Positions 12,696 to 26,367 of a stretch of DNA of 64,000 bases are shown here, piece after piece (position 1 is the first letter of the stretch; each line of letters begins with the position of its first letter). Made by a program: the position numbers and the translations under genes. The stretch covers positions 33,081,249 to 33,145,248 of the forward strand of contig NC_089858.1 in the NCBI RefSeq assembly GCF_036373705.1, in the 5' to 3' direction. A model generated the notes under the pieces. The model ran no database searches, had not been told where the DNA came from, and worked only from the letters and a program-made list of their open reading frames with translations. This DNA comes from Amia ocellicauda. Lineage: Eukaryota; Chordata; Actinopteri; Amiiformes; Amiidae.

Positions 12696-13360
12696 TTGTT
12701 GGGATATTTTAATTAATTAGTATAGTGTCTCATAGTATAGTACATCATTGCCTTTTGGTTTCTATTTAAAAAGGCAGAATATTAAACAAGACGCACAAAA
12801 GGTGCTAAATGACCAGATTCTTAGGTAAGCTTCATGCATCCATGTTTGATTATATTACACATCACTCTAAAATTAAGGGCTTTCTTTACGTTAACTTTGT
12901 TTATTATTAAGGTTGAGTATTTTACATGTACAAATATAAAAAAACATTCAAAATGTTAATACATAAAATGTCTTCTAAAATCATCACTAAAACTTTTTAA
13001 AATCATAAAAAGTTTAAATCAAACAAGTGAGTTCAAAAGTGCATTACCTTTCAAAACTATTTGTGTAAGATGGCTAACTGCCAAAATAACAAGAACCAAA
13101 ATAAAACTATCTGATGTGTTGTTTTCAAAATGGTAAATGCATTAAACAACATAACACACCAAAACATATTCTTCAAACAAAACAGTCCAATGCATTTCTT
13201 CTCAATACTTAAAACGGTCAACACATCAGACAAACCATAATCATAAAAAAAAAACCTCAAACCCTTGTAAGTTTAAAAACATTTTAAACAAAGACAATAA
13301 TCAGTCTTTCATTTTTCAACATTAAAAACAATTATTTTAATACAATCCTGCAGAGGACCA
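12696..13360. other. AT-rich intergenic stretch, nothing recognised
   Basis: It is low in GC and rich in A/T runs. No exon or transposon terminus was recognised. Confidence 0.45.
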
Positions 13361-13369
13361 AACATGTCA

Positions 13370-14245
13370 GGAGGAGGAAAGTGCCTTTCAGCTCCCCCCC
13401 TCCCCACCTATTGGATCTTCTTAACAAGAGGGAGGGGGTGAGTAGGGGTATCTCCTCTCCTCTCTCTTTCTCTCCCTTGGCTGTTTGGCCAACTCCTCCA
13501 TCGCGGAGGCCCTGGACCCCCAATATCTCCATGAATGACCCCTGGAGGGTGAGACTGTGGGCCGGCCGCTCCTCTGTCCCCCTTACCTCCACCGCTGTCT
13601 GAAACCGCCGTGACATCTCCGAGGTGGCTGGAGGAGACACCCTTCTGTGCTGGCGGTTTCGCGACTCTTCCCCTGTCGGGCCCCTGTGCGGCGCAGATGT
13701 TCCTGGCCTTTGCTTTTCTTTCTGTTCGAGGCAGCACCTGATCTAATTCACCCTCCAGCTGCAACGGTTCTGGGACTTTCTTTCTCAGCACCGGCCCGTC
13801 GCAGCCAGAGGGAGGGCTGGCTCCTGAGGCTCCGCTCTCCACTCTCACACGTGGGGGCGTGGTGGGTATCTTTTCAGGGGCCACTCCACCACGGCGGGGC
13901 CCGATGTTCCGGACTCTGCAACCCCTGTTTTCACTGGAAGAGGGAGTGGGGCTTCAGCCCTGGCTCCAGCGAGGGGGGGGGGCTCGACTGTCTTGGGCTT
14001 CCTCCAAAGAGGAGACACTGTTTGAATTCTTGGCAGAGTTCTCCTCTCTGTCCACCACTTCTCTCTTTTCAGTGCTCACCCAACCCCCCCCCCCCAGATG
14101 TTCCCCCTTTCTTTTTGGTGGTTCCTTTGGGGTAGGGGGAGGTTCTGGAGCCAGGGCATATATCTGTTCTTTCTCTCCTTCTCCCTCCTCCTCCCGTGCC
14201 GGGCCTCCCTCCCATTCCGGCTCAGGGCTCAGGGTTTACGTTAAC
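13370..14245 (-). other. GC-rich island, possible retroelement ORF1 fragment
   Basis: This is about 0.9 kb of sharply GC-rich sequence set in AT-rich DNA. The minus strand has an open frame from 13884 to 13408 (158 aa). It is rich in Gly, Pro, Arg and Ser and begins MAPEKIPTTPPRVRVESG. Upstream frames on the same strand stay low-complexity with a few stops. This composition fits an ORF1/gag-like part of a retroelement, but no zinc knuckle, RNA-binding or coiled-coil motif could be confirmed. It could also be a decayed exon of a host gene. Function unknown. Confidence 0.3.
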
Positions 14246-14300
14246 TCTGTGTAAGAAACTGTTTTCTAATCCGATATCCTGTGGCTAAACAAATGTATAA

Positions 14301-14304
<4 letters not shown>

Positions 14305-14351
<47 letters not shown>
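14305..14351. repeat. (TA)n microsatellite
   Basis: An uninterrupted TA repeat of about 47 bases directly precedes an L2-like LINE tail. Confidence 0.9.
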
Positions 14352-14355
<4 letters not shown>

Positions 14356-14478
14356 GGCGCTGGCCTGGTGTCCCATCCTGGGTGAATTCCTGCCTTGCGC
14401 CCTATACCTGCCGGCTTTGCCGCAACCCTCACCAGGACAAGCGGTTTCGAAAATGGATGGATGGATGGATGGATGGCT
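14352..14478 (+). mobile_element. L2-clade LINE 3' tail with (ATGG)n
   Basis: The string CTGGCCTGGTGTCCCATCCT, then GACAAGCGGTTTCGAAAATGG and a run of (ATGG), is the usual 3' end of L2-type LINEs in fish. Only the terminal 125 bases remain. It is flanked on the left by (TA)n and on the right by another DNA element. Confidence 0.7.
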
Positions 14479-14479
14479 A

Positions 14480-14615
14480 TATATACAGCTCTGTAAAAAA
14501 TTAAGAGCCCACTGCAAAATTATCAGTTTCTCTGGTTTTACTATTATATATATATTTAAATTCACAGTGGAGCATAAATTGCTCTAATGTTTTCACATAC
14601 CATCTGTATTGCAAT
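14480..14615. mobile_element. DNA-transposon fragment, CAGCTCTG-ended family
   Basis: It starts TATACAGCTCTGTAAAAAAT and continues AAGAGCCCACTGCAAAATTA, a common fish DNA-repeat terminus. The same terminus, in better condition, ends the 83-bp MITE at 63783-63865. The right end is lost. Confidence 0.5.
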
Positions 14616-15539
14616 ACTTTCTGTAAATTAGGCAACATTGGTTTATAGGGATGGGCCCCCGACACCAAATCCAAACACGAATAGTAGCATATTAAAACCC
14701 AGTCATTTATAACAGACTTAACAACAGACAGAGGGTAAAACAATCAGACACCACTGTGGGTACTGGTTTGTAATTGACTAGGTGGGCGTCAAGGTTTAAT
14801 TTGGTCTACATCAGCAACCCTGGTCCTGGAGCAGCGGACTGCGACTTGACCCAGAGCGGCCCACCACCACCGGCCTGCGGATACTCAAGCGACCAACGCT
14901 AACCTGTTGACTGTAATGTAAAAATGCAGATTTCCGCCTAAATAGAGGTATCCAAAATGAATGAGTTATCATGAGAGGGCTATAAATAACTATAATGCAG
15001 TATACTACAATGCACATTAAAATCTCACCTTTCTGGTAAATAGTTATAAATTGCTCAGGTGTACATAGAATACATATGATGAAAATATGAAATACTGTAT
15101 ATATTGTGTAGTTCATATATATTAAAAAAAACAAAAAACATTGAGGAATAAGGGCTTGAAATAAAATAAGGCTGGCATGTAGATTAATCAACAACGATCT
15201 GTCTGGCATCATCTTACTGGTACAGTAAGTTAACCTAGTTAGCTAGTAGGGACGTTATATTTAGTTTAATTTAGTAAATGTTTAGACATTAAAAATAACA
15301 TGCAACCCCCGCCCAATTGGAGGACTATCCATGCCAACATTTTAAATAAATACACAGGAAAATAAATAAATAAAATGTTGAAATAAATAAATGTCCATTT
15401 ATCTAGTTATTTCTGTATTTATTTCAAAATGCACTTATTCCTGTATTTTAATTTTAAATTATTAAATTTTAACATTCATTTATTTACTTCCCGTTTGCCG
15501 CTTTGCTTTTATATTTCGAAGCGTCTCCTTATTCCTTTT
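14616..15539. other. Intergenic stretch, nothing firm
   Basis: Around 14810-14835 the string AGCAACCCTGGTCCTGGAG resembles a hAT-type terminus, but it has no partner. The rest is AT-rich with runs of AAATAAATAA and no coding signal. Confidence 0.4.
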
Positions 15540-17265
15540 TTTTAAGTAATGGTTAATTATGTCTGATTTATAAAAAAATATTAATGCGATATGTACGATA
15601 ATAATTAAATATATATTTTTAATTGTTTTTCAATAACTTAACAATGGATAATTGTTACTGATTTCAGTTTTTCTGCAAAATAAGTCATGTTTTCGTTGTT
15701 TCAGAAAAATAAGGGAAGGTTACTTATTTTTATATTTTTCTCAAATTTTCAAGAAATAAGTAATGGATAGTTATTTCGTATTCCTGTTCCCAGTTTTTCA
15801 ACAAAATAAGTAAAGGTTCTTTGTTATTTCTGATCCACGGCTCCCATAAAATAGACAATGGGCTCATTCCTTATTTCAGACTTTTCGAAAAATACGTAAT
15901 GGTTACTTATTTTACGTTTCCATATTTTGTATAAAATATAGGCTACATTGTTACTGATTTCTTATTTTCCTGTTTGCGAATGTTAAGACTTATATGACAA
16001 TACATTACATACACACCCATACAATAACATGACACTATTTCTCAAGGGCTCAAGGATCTACTATGGGTTTGTGCAAAGACGTCGGGCACTAAATAAAGGT
16101 AGGCTACGGCAAAGAGGGGCTTCTTTATGGGCTGACAGAGAGACAGTGTCACGCTTTTTCAATACATTATTTTCATTTCGCAGTTTAAGAACACTTATCT
16201 TTACATGTGTCAACATGTAACACACAGCACATTTTACCACGCATTTGCTTCAGCCGATATGGAGCCCCCGGCTTGTTGCCTGGTATCTGATGGTGTGCTT
16301 GTGTGTTCAAGGTTTTTCTATATTGTACTTTCTGTATTGTCATAGACCCCTGGCGCTTTGTGTCACCGTTAGTCTGTGTTGATTTGCATTGCATTCATAA
16401 TACAAATAAAGTGAGAACTCTCTGAAGGTGCGCATCTTTGGTTGTGCTTGTACCAGCAGAGAAGCGTGATCAGTGCATCGATATTATAAGCGAACACAGG
16501 CAACAGTTCTCATTACTTATTTTTCATACATCGATCAAATAGCATTTGACAATATCATCAAAAGTAAAATGTGGATAAAAAATAAAAATATACTTATTTC
16601 TGTGTCCTGGTTTGTAAAAAATCAGTAATGATTAGGCCTACTTATTTTTGTTTCACGGTTCTAAAACAAATGTGGTTACTTATTTCTGTTTATCTCATTG
16701 TAATACATTTAAGTAGCATAAGTGTTATTTACAAGTTAAAGTGTAAGTTAAGTGTAAGTGTAATTTACCACTGACCCCCATCCCACACGTGAGATGAAGG
16801 TATGCCACTGATAAAAAGTAATAACACATCATTAGTAACTTTAATCTGGATAAAACAGCAATGATTACGCTTGTCATAACTTATTCTTTTGACCGTTGTT
16901 CTTTGAAGAGCACGTAATATTTCGAAAACAAGGAAACAGAAATAAGGAATAAGGAACCATTACAGACATAAGAAATAAGGATCAATTAATTATTTTTGCC
17001 AAAACGGAAAACAGGAATATGAAATAAATGTCCATTACTTATTTCTTGTACAACGGGGAAAAATATAACAAATATATATATATAATCATTATCCTTCTTA
17101 TTTTTCGAAAAAACAGTAATTGGAATAAGGAATGAGTAACCATTACTTATTTTTCGGAAACCACAAATCAGATATAAAAAATAAGTAAACATTGCTTATT
17201 TTGCAGAAAATCTGAAAACAGTAACAATAAATAAAGTAAACACGAAGCAATAAGTAACCATTACC
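15540..17265. mobile_element. Foldback-like element with long inverted arms
   Basis: The left arm (about 15540-15960) repeats motifs such as AAATAAGTAATGGTTACTTA. The right arm (about 16900-17265) carries the same motifs in reverse complement and in mirror order. For example, left TCAAGAAATAAGTAATGGAT (15750) matches the complement of the right segment near 17030, and left TTTTCTGCAAAATAAG (15668) matches the complement near 17200. The 0.9-kb core between the arms has no recognised gene. Long, internally repetitive inverted arms are typical of foldback or long-TIR DNA transposons; the superfamily is unknown. Confidence 0.6.
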
Positions 17266-17317
<52 letters not shown>

Positions 17318-17318
17318 G
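17266..17318. repeat. (TAA)n microsatellite
   Basis: About 17 ATA/TAA units directly abut the right end of the foldback-like element. Confidence 0.9.
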
Positions 17319-17408
17319 GAATCAACTTCACGTAGGTATCTTTTTCAATGCAACTAAACCCCCTCTGTCAATCATAGCCATTGGGCGGTATCCAGTGGGT
17401 AATCCAGT

Positions 17409-17568
17409 CACTGCTGCCAGATCAGGGGATTTTCCCCAAAATTTGGGGGATTTTTAAGAGCCCAGGGGAAAATTTTGGGGCAACATTTGTATGGGGTATT
17501 CCCCCCCGCCCCCGACCTCACTTCACCAGCAATCCAGGGGAATTTATGGAGAGGACCTGGCAACACTG
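17409..17568. mobile_element. hAT-type MITE with 8-bp target duplication
   Basis: It starts CACTGCTGCCAGATC and ends GACCTGGCAACACTG; the reverse complement of the end matches the start at 12 of 15 positions. AATCCAGT occurs immediately before (17401-17408) and immediately after (17569-17576), a perfect 8-bp target-site duplication as made by hAT transposases. The 160-bp interior has no coding capacity. Confidence 0.8.
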
Positions 17569-17737
17569 AATCCAGTACACCATGTGTAATGAGTTTCGAT
17601 TGAGGTTGACTGAACAGTTAGAGTTTTAGACTAAAAACATGTATTGTTGTTTATTCTGTTATTTAATTATATAATCGTCTACAGAACAATTAAACCCCAC
17701 AGGAACCCCACTACACAGTCTAGTAGGCTATATATAT

Positions 17738-19288
<1,551 letters not shown>

Positions 19289-19311
19289 ATATATATATAT
19301 ACATACACACA

Positions 19312-20542
19312 CAGACAGGTGACAAATTAAAGGAAAAAGGAAAAAGTAAGGTGCTGGGCACCACGAGCCCCAGAACAGCTTCAATGCTCTTGGCACAGAT
19401 TCTAGAGTCTCTGGACTCTACTGGAGGGATGAACACCATTCTTCCCAAAGATATTCCCTCATTTGGGGTTTTGATGATGGTGGTGGAGAGCTATATCTAA
19501 CACGTCGGTCCAGAATCTCCCATAGGTGTTCAACTGGGTTGAGATTTGGTGACTGCGAAGGCCATAACATGTGATTCACATCATTGTCATACTCATCAGA
19601 CCATTCAGTGAGCCCTTGTGCCCTGTGGATGGGGCATTGTCATCCTGCAAGAGACCACTCCCATCAGGAGAGAAATGTGTCACCATAGGATAAAGGTCAG
19701 AATAACTCAGAATAACTTTGTAATGATTTGCAGTGTCCCTTCCCTCTAAGGGGACAAGTGGACCCAAACCATACCAGGAAAATGCCCCCCACAGCACAAC
19801 AGAGCCTCCGGACCCCCTTACTGTAGGGGTCAAACAGTCAGGCCTGTACCGTTCTCTCGGTGTCCCACACATGCACTCGCCCCCTTGTTGAGAATGTGGT
19901 GAAGTATGACTAATCTAACCATCTCTCCTTTTCTACATCTCTGTAGACCAGTGCCTATGGGTTTTGCACCACTGAACTCTCAGATGTGCATTTGTCTTGT
20001 AATGAGGGGTTTCTGTACTGCAGCCCTGCTATAATATCCTCTGTGTCGTTCTCGACGGACTGTTCTTGCTGACAGTCAGATCACATCCTGCATTGACATT
20101 CTCAGTCACCTGGGAAAGAGTTGCTCTTCTGTTTTTCCTTACATATCGCTGTAATGCACGAGCATCACGGTCATCGAATGTATGGTTTCCACCACAATGT
20201 CCAACCCTGTTTACTGATGTCTTTCCCATAGGTCTAAATGCAGAAGTAACTTTAGTCACTGTTCCTCTTGAAACACTAGCCAGTTGAGCAGTCTGTGACT
20301 GAAGCTGCTGCCATTCGTGCCCCAATAATGACCCCTCTGTCACTCAGATCCTTTCCACTTGTCAACTTGATCCAAAATGGAGGTCTACTGGTCCTGCTCA
20401 GCATTTGTATACATGCCACAGAGAATGATAGGATGTTAATTGCTTAATTGTAACATGCAGTACACCTGTTTGGAGGCATCTGCATTCGTTATGTTCCTCC
20501 ACTCATTTCTTCAGGTTTTTCCTTTAATTTGTCACCCATCTG
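19312..20542 (-). mobile_element. Decayed Tc1-like transposon, GTGACAAATTAAAGG family
   Basis: The ends are CAGACAGGTGACAAATTAAA (left) and the complement of a sequence ending GTCACCCATCTG (right). Minus-strand fragments resemble a Tc1 transposase: DDRDARALQRYVRKNRRAT (20343-20029) and, later, GGSVVLWGAFSWYGLGPL (19872-19576). Frameshifts separate them, so the gene is dead. It lies only about 24 bases from the preceding Tc1-like element. Confidence 0.8.
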
Positions 20543-20681
20543 TATGTATGTATTTTAAAACTAAAAAAACCTTTACATAAGAAACATCTGCACATCATAA
20601 ATAATAAAATAAAACATAATAAATAATAAACAAATATGTGTATGTGTGTGTGTATATATATTTATATAGCCTATGCCTGTA

Positions 20682-21549
20682 TACACCGATCAGCCATAAC
20701 ATTATGACCACTGACAGGTGAAGTGAATAACACTGATAATCTCCTTATCATGTCACCTGTCAGTGGGTGGGATATATTAGGCAGCAAGTGAACATTTTGT
20801 CCTCAAAGTTGATGTGTTAGAAGCAGGAAAAATGGGCAAGCGTAAGGATCTGAGCGACTTTGACAAGGGCCAAATTGTGATGGCTAGATGACTGGGTCAG
20901 AGCGTCTTCAAAACTGCAGCTCTTGTGGGGTGTTCCCGGTCTGCAGTGGTCAGTACCTATCAAAAGTGGTCCAAGGAAGGAAAAGCAGTGAACCGGTGAC
21001 AGGGTCATGGGCGGCCAAGGCTCATTGATGCACATGGGCAGCGAAGGCTGGCCCGTGTGGTCCGATTCAACAGACGAGCTACTGTAGCTCAAATTGCTGA
21101 AAAAGTGAATGCTGGTTCTGATAGAAAGGTGTCAGAACACACAGTGCATCGCAGTTTGTTGCGTATGGGGCTGCGTAGCCGCAGACCAGTCAGGGTGCCC
21201 ATGCTGACCCCTGTCCACTGCTGAAAGTGCCTACAATGGGCACGTGAGCATCAGAACTGGACCACGGAGCAATGGAAGAAGGTGGCCTGGTCTGATGAAT
21301 CACGAGTTCGAGGTGTTGACTTGGCCTCCAAATTCCCCAGATCTCAATCCAATCGAGAATCTGTGGGATGTGCTTGCAACTTACAGGACTTAAAGGATCT
21401 GCTGCTAACGTCTTGGTGCCGGATACCACAGCACACCTTCAGAGGTCTAGTGGAGTCCATGCCTCGACGGGTCAGGGCTGTTTAGGCGGCAAAAGGGGGA
21501 CCTACGCAATATTAGGCAGGTGGTCATAATGTTATGGCTGATCGGTGTA
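20682..21549 (+). mobile_element. Deleted Tc1-like transposon, ACACCGATCAGCC family
   Basis: It has perfect inverted termini, TACACCGATCAGCCATAACA at the left and its complement at 21530-21549, with TA at both edges. The interior has transposase remnants on the plus strand: a start region near 20831 ([19 protein letters not shown], then a stop), and later strings matching the NFPRSQSNRESV region with frameshifts. About half the usual 1.5-kb length is missing from the middle. Confidence 0.85.
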
Positions 21550-21719
21550 TGTATTGTATGGCTCTACAATAAGGTAATCCACTCATGGTTACAAGCGCTC
21601 CAGTGCAGTATGTATGATTGGGTTGAATTGTCATTGGCTGAACTGATTTTACAGAGGGGTTTTGTCACTTGTAACGTGCTCATATATCTGGTGAGCCCCG
21701 TTCAGACTGATAGATTATT
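21550..21719. other. Short unannotated spacer
   Basis: Nothing recognisable lies between the last Tc1-type element and the collapsed duplicate block. Confidence 0.4.
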
Positions 21720-23185
21720 AGATGTATGGTTTTATTTTCAATGTACATGTTTACAATTTAAGTTGTAAACTCGGGGGAAGGGGGGGTGACTACGGGACTA
21801 CTGGGATAATTTCAACCAATGTGTTCACTGCAACAACAATAATAATAACCATTAAGGCCCACGCAGAGGTTTACAGTAACACAATAAAATATCCCTTATC
21901 TATATCAAAACAACTGGATCATTAACCAGTTTCAGAATGTAATAAAACCCCTTTATTACAAGTAAAATAAAGCTTTATTCTTTGACCTTCAGGGATTTAC
22001 CGGTATATTGTATGTTGTATATATTGTACAGTGTGAGATGTCTGCAGTGTGAATGAGAATAAATGTATATTTTTACACAGAAATACCTGGGCTTTGCTTT
22101 CCTGCTTTGTACAGCAAACACAACACAACACAGTATAGCACAACACAGTATAACACAGAACAGTATAGCACAGGACAGTCTCTTTTCTGCAGTTTCTTCC
22201 TTTCTATCTCTCCTCTCTAAACTCAACTGCAATAGAAAATACGCAACAAAAAGCACATCCCCAGGACGATACAATCTCCACAACTATAACGGATGGACAC
22301 CTGAGTAAACAATCATACAGATTCAGTCCTTAAGAAAGATAAGGTATTTGAGTGAAAGTAAACAGTGCTTCAATATTGCCTGTGTTTTCCTTATAAGACA
22401 AGGTAGATAAATAAGATAAGATAAATGTCTCTCTAATGGAAGGTTGTTAATAATGGGTAAAAGGACATCTCGTATTCACCCCCCGAGTTCAGCAAACTCT
22501 TCATATTTTCATGACAGTAAATGTGCAGATAATCTATTGAACTATTGAAAAAGGGTGCATTCACATCACTCTTGTGTTCATTCAGAGATAAATGACTCTT
22601 GCACCCTTGGTTCAGCTCTACTCCACTAGAGGTTGTTGGAATTTGCCCCTTTATCAAGTTAGTAATTATTACTGACGGGGACAACAGACAAATTAATAAC
22701 TAATCAAATGTTTTGTTGTTTCCTTGTTTGATTGTAGTCGTTATCTGTGTCAGTTCAGTAATAAGGTTCTGTTATTTCTGTCAGTATGTAGTTGCTCTGG
22801 ATTTAATGGCAAATTCTCATCCAGACACTGTGCACGTACAGACAGACATTTCAAAGTGTTGGGATTGGGTGATTATTTGTTTCCACCAAGCGTATGGTCC
22901 AGGATATACTGATTAAGGCAGAAGGGCAGGTGAATGGGTTTGAGAAGGGGCGCCCACCACATCAAGAACGGCCCTGGCATCGCCCTGCATCCCTGACACT
23001 GGCCGGCAGATCATTCCACAGCCAAGTGCCCTGGAACTGAACGCTCTGCCTCCTGCATATTTTTTAACACATTTTAGGGGCTACCAGGTGTCCAGCATCC
23101 TGAGACTGAGGAGTTGGACCAGATGTGCACGGGGCTATGAGCTCACTTATTGAAAATAAAAAATATGTTTGTTGGGATATTTAGT
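21720..23185. repeat. Collapsed duplicate of 4.97-12.70 kb
   Basis: Three consecutive segments correspond, in the same order and orientation, to parts A1 (21720-22165 to 4968-5790), A2 (22180-22812 to 9800-10430) and A3 (22848-23182 to 12378-12695). The 15-bp minisatellite of the first copy is represented by three or four units only. The junction at 22812-22848 joins A2 to A3 without the intervening 1.95 kb. Either this copy lost about 6.2 kb in two deletions, or the first locus was expanded by insertions. Confidence 0.8.
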
Positions 23186-23611
23186 TGGCTCTCCAAGACC
23201 AGGGTTGCCCACCACTTGTGTAGAAGGTCACAATAACATCATTTAGTGTTGCAACAGGGGGTTGCAGTGCTTGAAATGATGCTTGGACATCAAAAGAAAG
23301 TATGGAACAAGGGAATTATGTTACATTTCACTAAGACATCAACTTCAGAATCTTTTGAATGACCGAGCTGTGCACAAGGCTTTTCACAGGTGTCTGCAGT
23401 GAAAGTGGCATGCATTCAGATAACCACAGAGTTATTATATAAGGGGTTAGCTGATCAAGGCTGCAAAGAACGAACACTCTCTATTGTGGAGAAGTGGTAC
23501 CAGACTACATGCATTGCGCGCTTCTACATGATGACATGGATGGGTCACAGTATCACACAGGAGCTCACTGAGACAAGCTAGATTTTAGACTTCTATCTTT
23601 TACACCTCCAT
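23186..23611. other. Unassigned; possible hAT edge
   Basis: The string CTCCAAGACCAGGGTTGCCC at 23192 resembles a hAT-type end. A 63-codon plus-strand frame at 23390-23581 (ending MGHSITQELTETS) has no recognised family. Confidence 0.3.
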
Positions 23612-25177
23612 GCAGGGGCGGACTGGGACCACAATTTAGCCCTGGCATTTTAGTCACACGAGCCCCCAATACCCAAATCACAAACAATCTCCTTCCACCA
23701 CTGATTACACACAGTGGCTGATGTCACAGACCTGGGAGTATACAACAGAGTTCCTCAACTTTAATTTGACAATTGATAAATAGTCCTTTCTTCACCAGCA
23801 CTTTTAGAACATGTTTAAGACAAATATTAGAAATCCAACAACTGGAGATACAACCCCCCACTATAGATGTGCCTGTGTTGCCTCGCCTCCCTGTTGCGCT
23901 GCCTGTCCCTGCAGATGAGTCCCCCTACCCCAAATGTTAATTACTATTACATATAGAGCTCACATAATAAGGACTGGCAGTACATCTGTGTACCTCTGTT
24001 TTCAGTGTACCTCTACTGCACTCACCTGTGACCTGTCTCTGCTAAGTCTAGCATCACTGGGACCAGAAGGCCGAGGGACCACACTGCCTGTGCTGGGCCC
24101 AGTAGCATCCTAGTTGAATAAGCACATATTAGACAAAGAAGATCACTAAATAAATCCCTAAAACATGATCAGGGACCATGGTACTTTACAAGGGCCCTGT
24201 GTTTTAGTTGATCATGTCACATGACCAGAATTTGAAGCTTTTTCTGAATGGGTTTTCATCAAACTATCCTCTTTATGTTCATGTCAGGATTTCTTTTATT
24301 TTGTTGTCTGTATTTGTGAAGGAGTATATTGCCAATGTCGGGAGATTTCATTGCTGACAGATCAGGTGTCATGTGTTCTCCCTCGAATCCCCCATTGCCT
24401 AATTTTTCTACCGTTAGACTGGTCGTTGTTGATGTTTTTATATATATACAGTATAATAAAAGTGTTATATATTAGTGTGTTAGGTTTTGCCTTTATCACG
24501 TCCACCATGTTGGATTAAACAATGTATAAGTAAATATGCGATTTGTTATGTATTAAAAAATGCTGAATAAAATAAACATTATTGACATTTAAATCTACTA
24601 TAAATACTGTATTAAAAATTGAAGTCTATTTTTTAGTAACGTTAAATATTCATATATAAACCTCACCTCTATAAATGAATCAGTTTGTTGGTCTACATTC
24701 TCTCTACATCACTGTTATGGTTAAGGAAAGTGTGACCTCCTACAGACACTGTACTACTTGTTATTTCATACGATACAAACAAAATAGTAACTTCAGCAGT
24801 AATTAACGCTGGATATTATGTGCTCGTGTGTGTGCGTTTTCTCCCTGCTGCCTTATCTTTGACTACTGCGCTGTTGTCTACAGCAGCAGCTGAACCAGAT
24901 CTTTTTGAAAACAACTTAGTTAATTTGGCACATTTAACAGCTTCTGCATCAAGAGCCTTTTTTAATGTCTCTGGCGGGTTTTTTTTTGCACCACCTTTCT
25001 GTTTCTTCAGGTCCGTCACTAATGAATGAGAGTGAAGGCGGCTCTCAGGTGTGCATAACCATGAGCTCAGCCTCCTCCTCAGCCAATCAGAAAGCCGGTC
25101 TGACCTGTTGATCTATTAGCGGGGCTGGCAGTTGCACATGTCAACCAAATGCTCGTTATGAGATGCGACCGGCCCAC
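23612..25177 (-). mobile_element. Possible internally deleted hAT-like element
   Basis: The left edge GCAGGGGCGGACTGGGACC is the usual opening of a fish hAT family. The right end is placed near GCGACCGGCCCACCGAG at 25166. On the minus strand, 25019-24816 encodes MTDLKKQKGGAKKNPPETLK and a following KLTKLFSK segment, like the lysine-rich start of hAT/ZMYM-type proteins. No BED finger or catalytic core is visible. The assignment is weak. Confidence 0.3.
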
Positions 25178-25182
25178 CGAGC

Positions 25183-25375
25183 CAGAGGCGGTTCTGAGTG
25201 GGGGCAGGAGGGGCAGTGCCACAGTGACGGAGAGCCGGGCCCCCCTAACTAGCATCGCGGACAAAACACCATCAGCACCCCTCTCCCCACACAACCCGAG
25301 AGAAACTGATGGCCACCCCAATATTACACCTGGCCCCAGCCATGCCCCCCCAGTTGAAAGGGTCTAGAACTGCCT
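25183..25375. mobile_element. Small hAT-type MITE
   Basis: The ends CAGAGGCGGTTCTGAG and, on the other strand, CAGAGGCAGTTCTAGA are inverted repeats with two or three mismatches. Flanks share CACC but not a clean 8-bp duplication. The interior is GC-rich and non-coding. Confidence 0.5.
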
Positions 25376-26245
25376 CTGCACCACATTGCCAGTCTGCCTA
25401 GCCTCCATGTAACATATCTCAGTCATCAGGTACAGTAACAATGCACAGATCTTGTTAAGCTCAGGAATGCATTGTGTGGTTAGGGTTATTGTTGTGTGTG
25501 TGTGTGTGTGTATTAAAGAATGAAAGGAATTCTACCTAAAAAGTAATTTCATAATCAGTGTTTACTAGAAGTTATGCTGGTTGAAAGCATCATTACAAAC
25601 CAGTCTGACAACTATTGTGATACTAGCTTGATTTGTTTTACTGGAACAAACTCTTTAGTGCTCGTCAAAATGCACATGAGAACTGGTGAAACGAGACTGT
25701 GGTGCATGTTTTACAGTAAATTTGGACACTAGGGCTGAGGGTTTAATTTCACCCCTTTTACTGCTTTTTCGGTTGAAACACTTTGAAGGACAGCTGCTCC
25801 TTTATGAGCAGATTCTTCCCTGGTTTGATGTTATTGAACTGCCTCTCATTGTCTCAGAGGCACAGCCATCCTCGAGTACAATAGAAAGCATGAACATTGA
25901 TCCCTATAAATACTAGAATGCATTATTAATATTTATATTATTCTAACTACCACCATTATAATTACATGTAATATATTTCAACTACTGTAAATGATTAACC
26001 CCAGGCTGCCATTTGGTCATAAGATTTTATTTTGGTGGAAGCTGGAGCAGTCAGTGGGATAGTAATAAGAGTGGGAGTTGTTTCCTGGGATTTAATGTGC
26101 ACTCTCCTGGTTCAAAAGTGTTCAGAGGAGTGGCGGTTGTGATGATTGGGTTCATTTGCAAACACGATCCTTATTTTTAAGAAAATGTGTCAAGTGATGA
26201 TTATAAAGGGTTTGGCAGCTGCACACATTAACAGTGCCAGAGACC

Positions 26246-26282
<37 letters not shown>

Positions 26283-26323
26283 TGGAATAATATTAACAGC
26301 AACGAGTACCAATGTGGAGAGCG

Positions 26324-26367
<44 letters not shown>

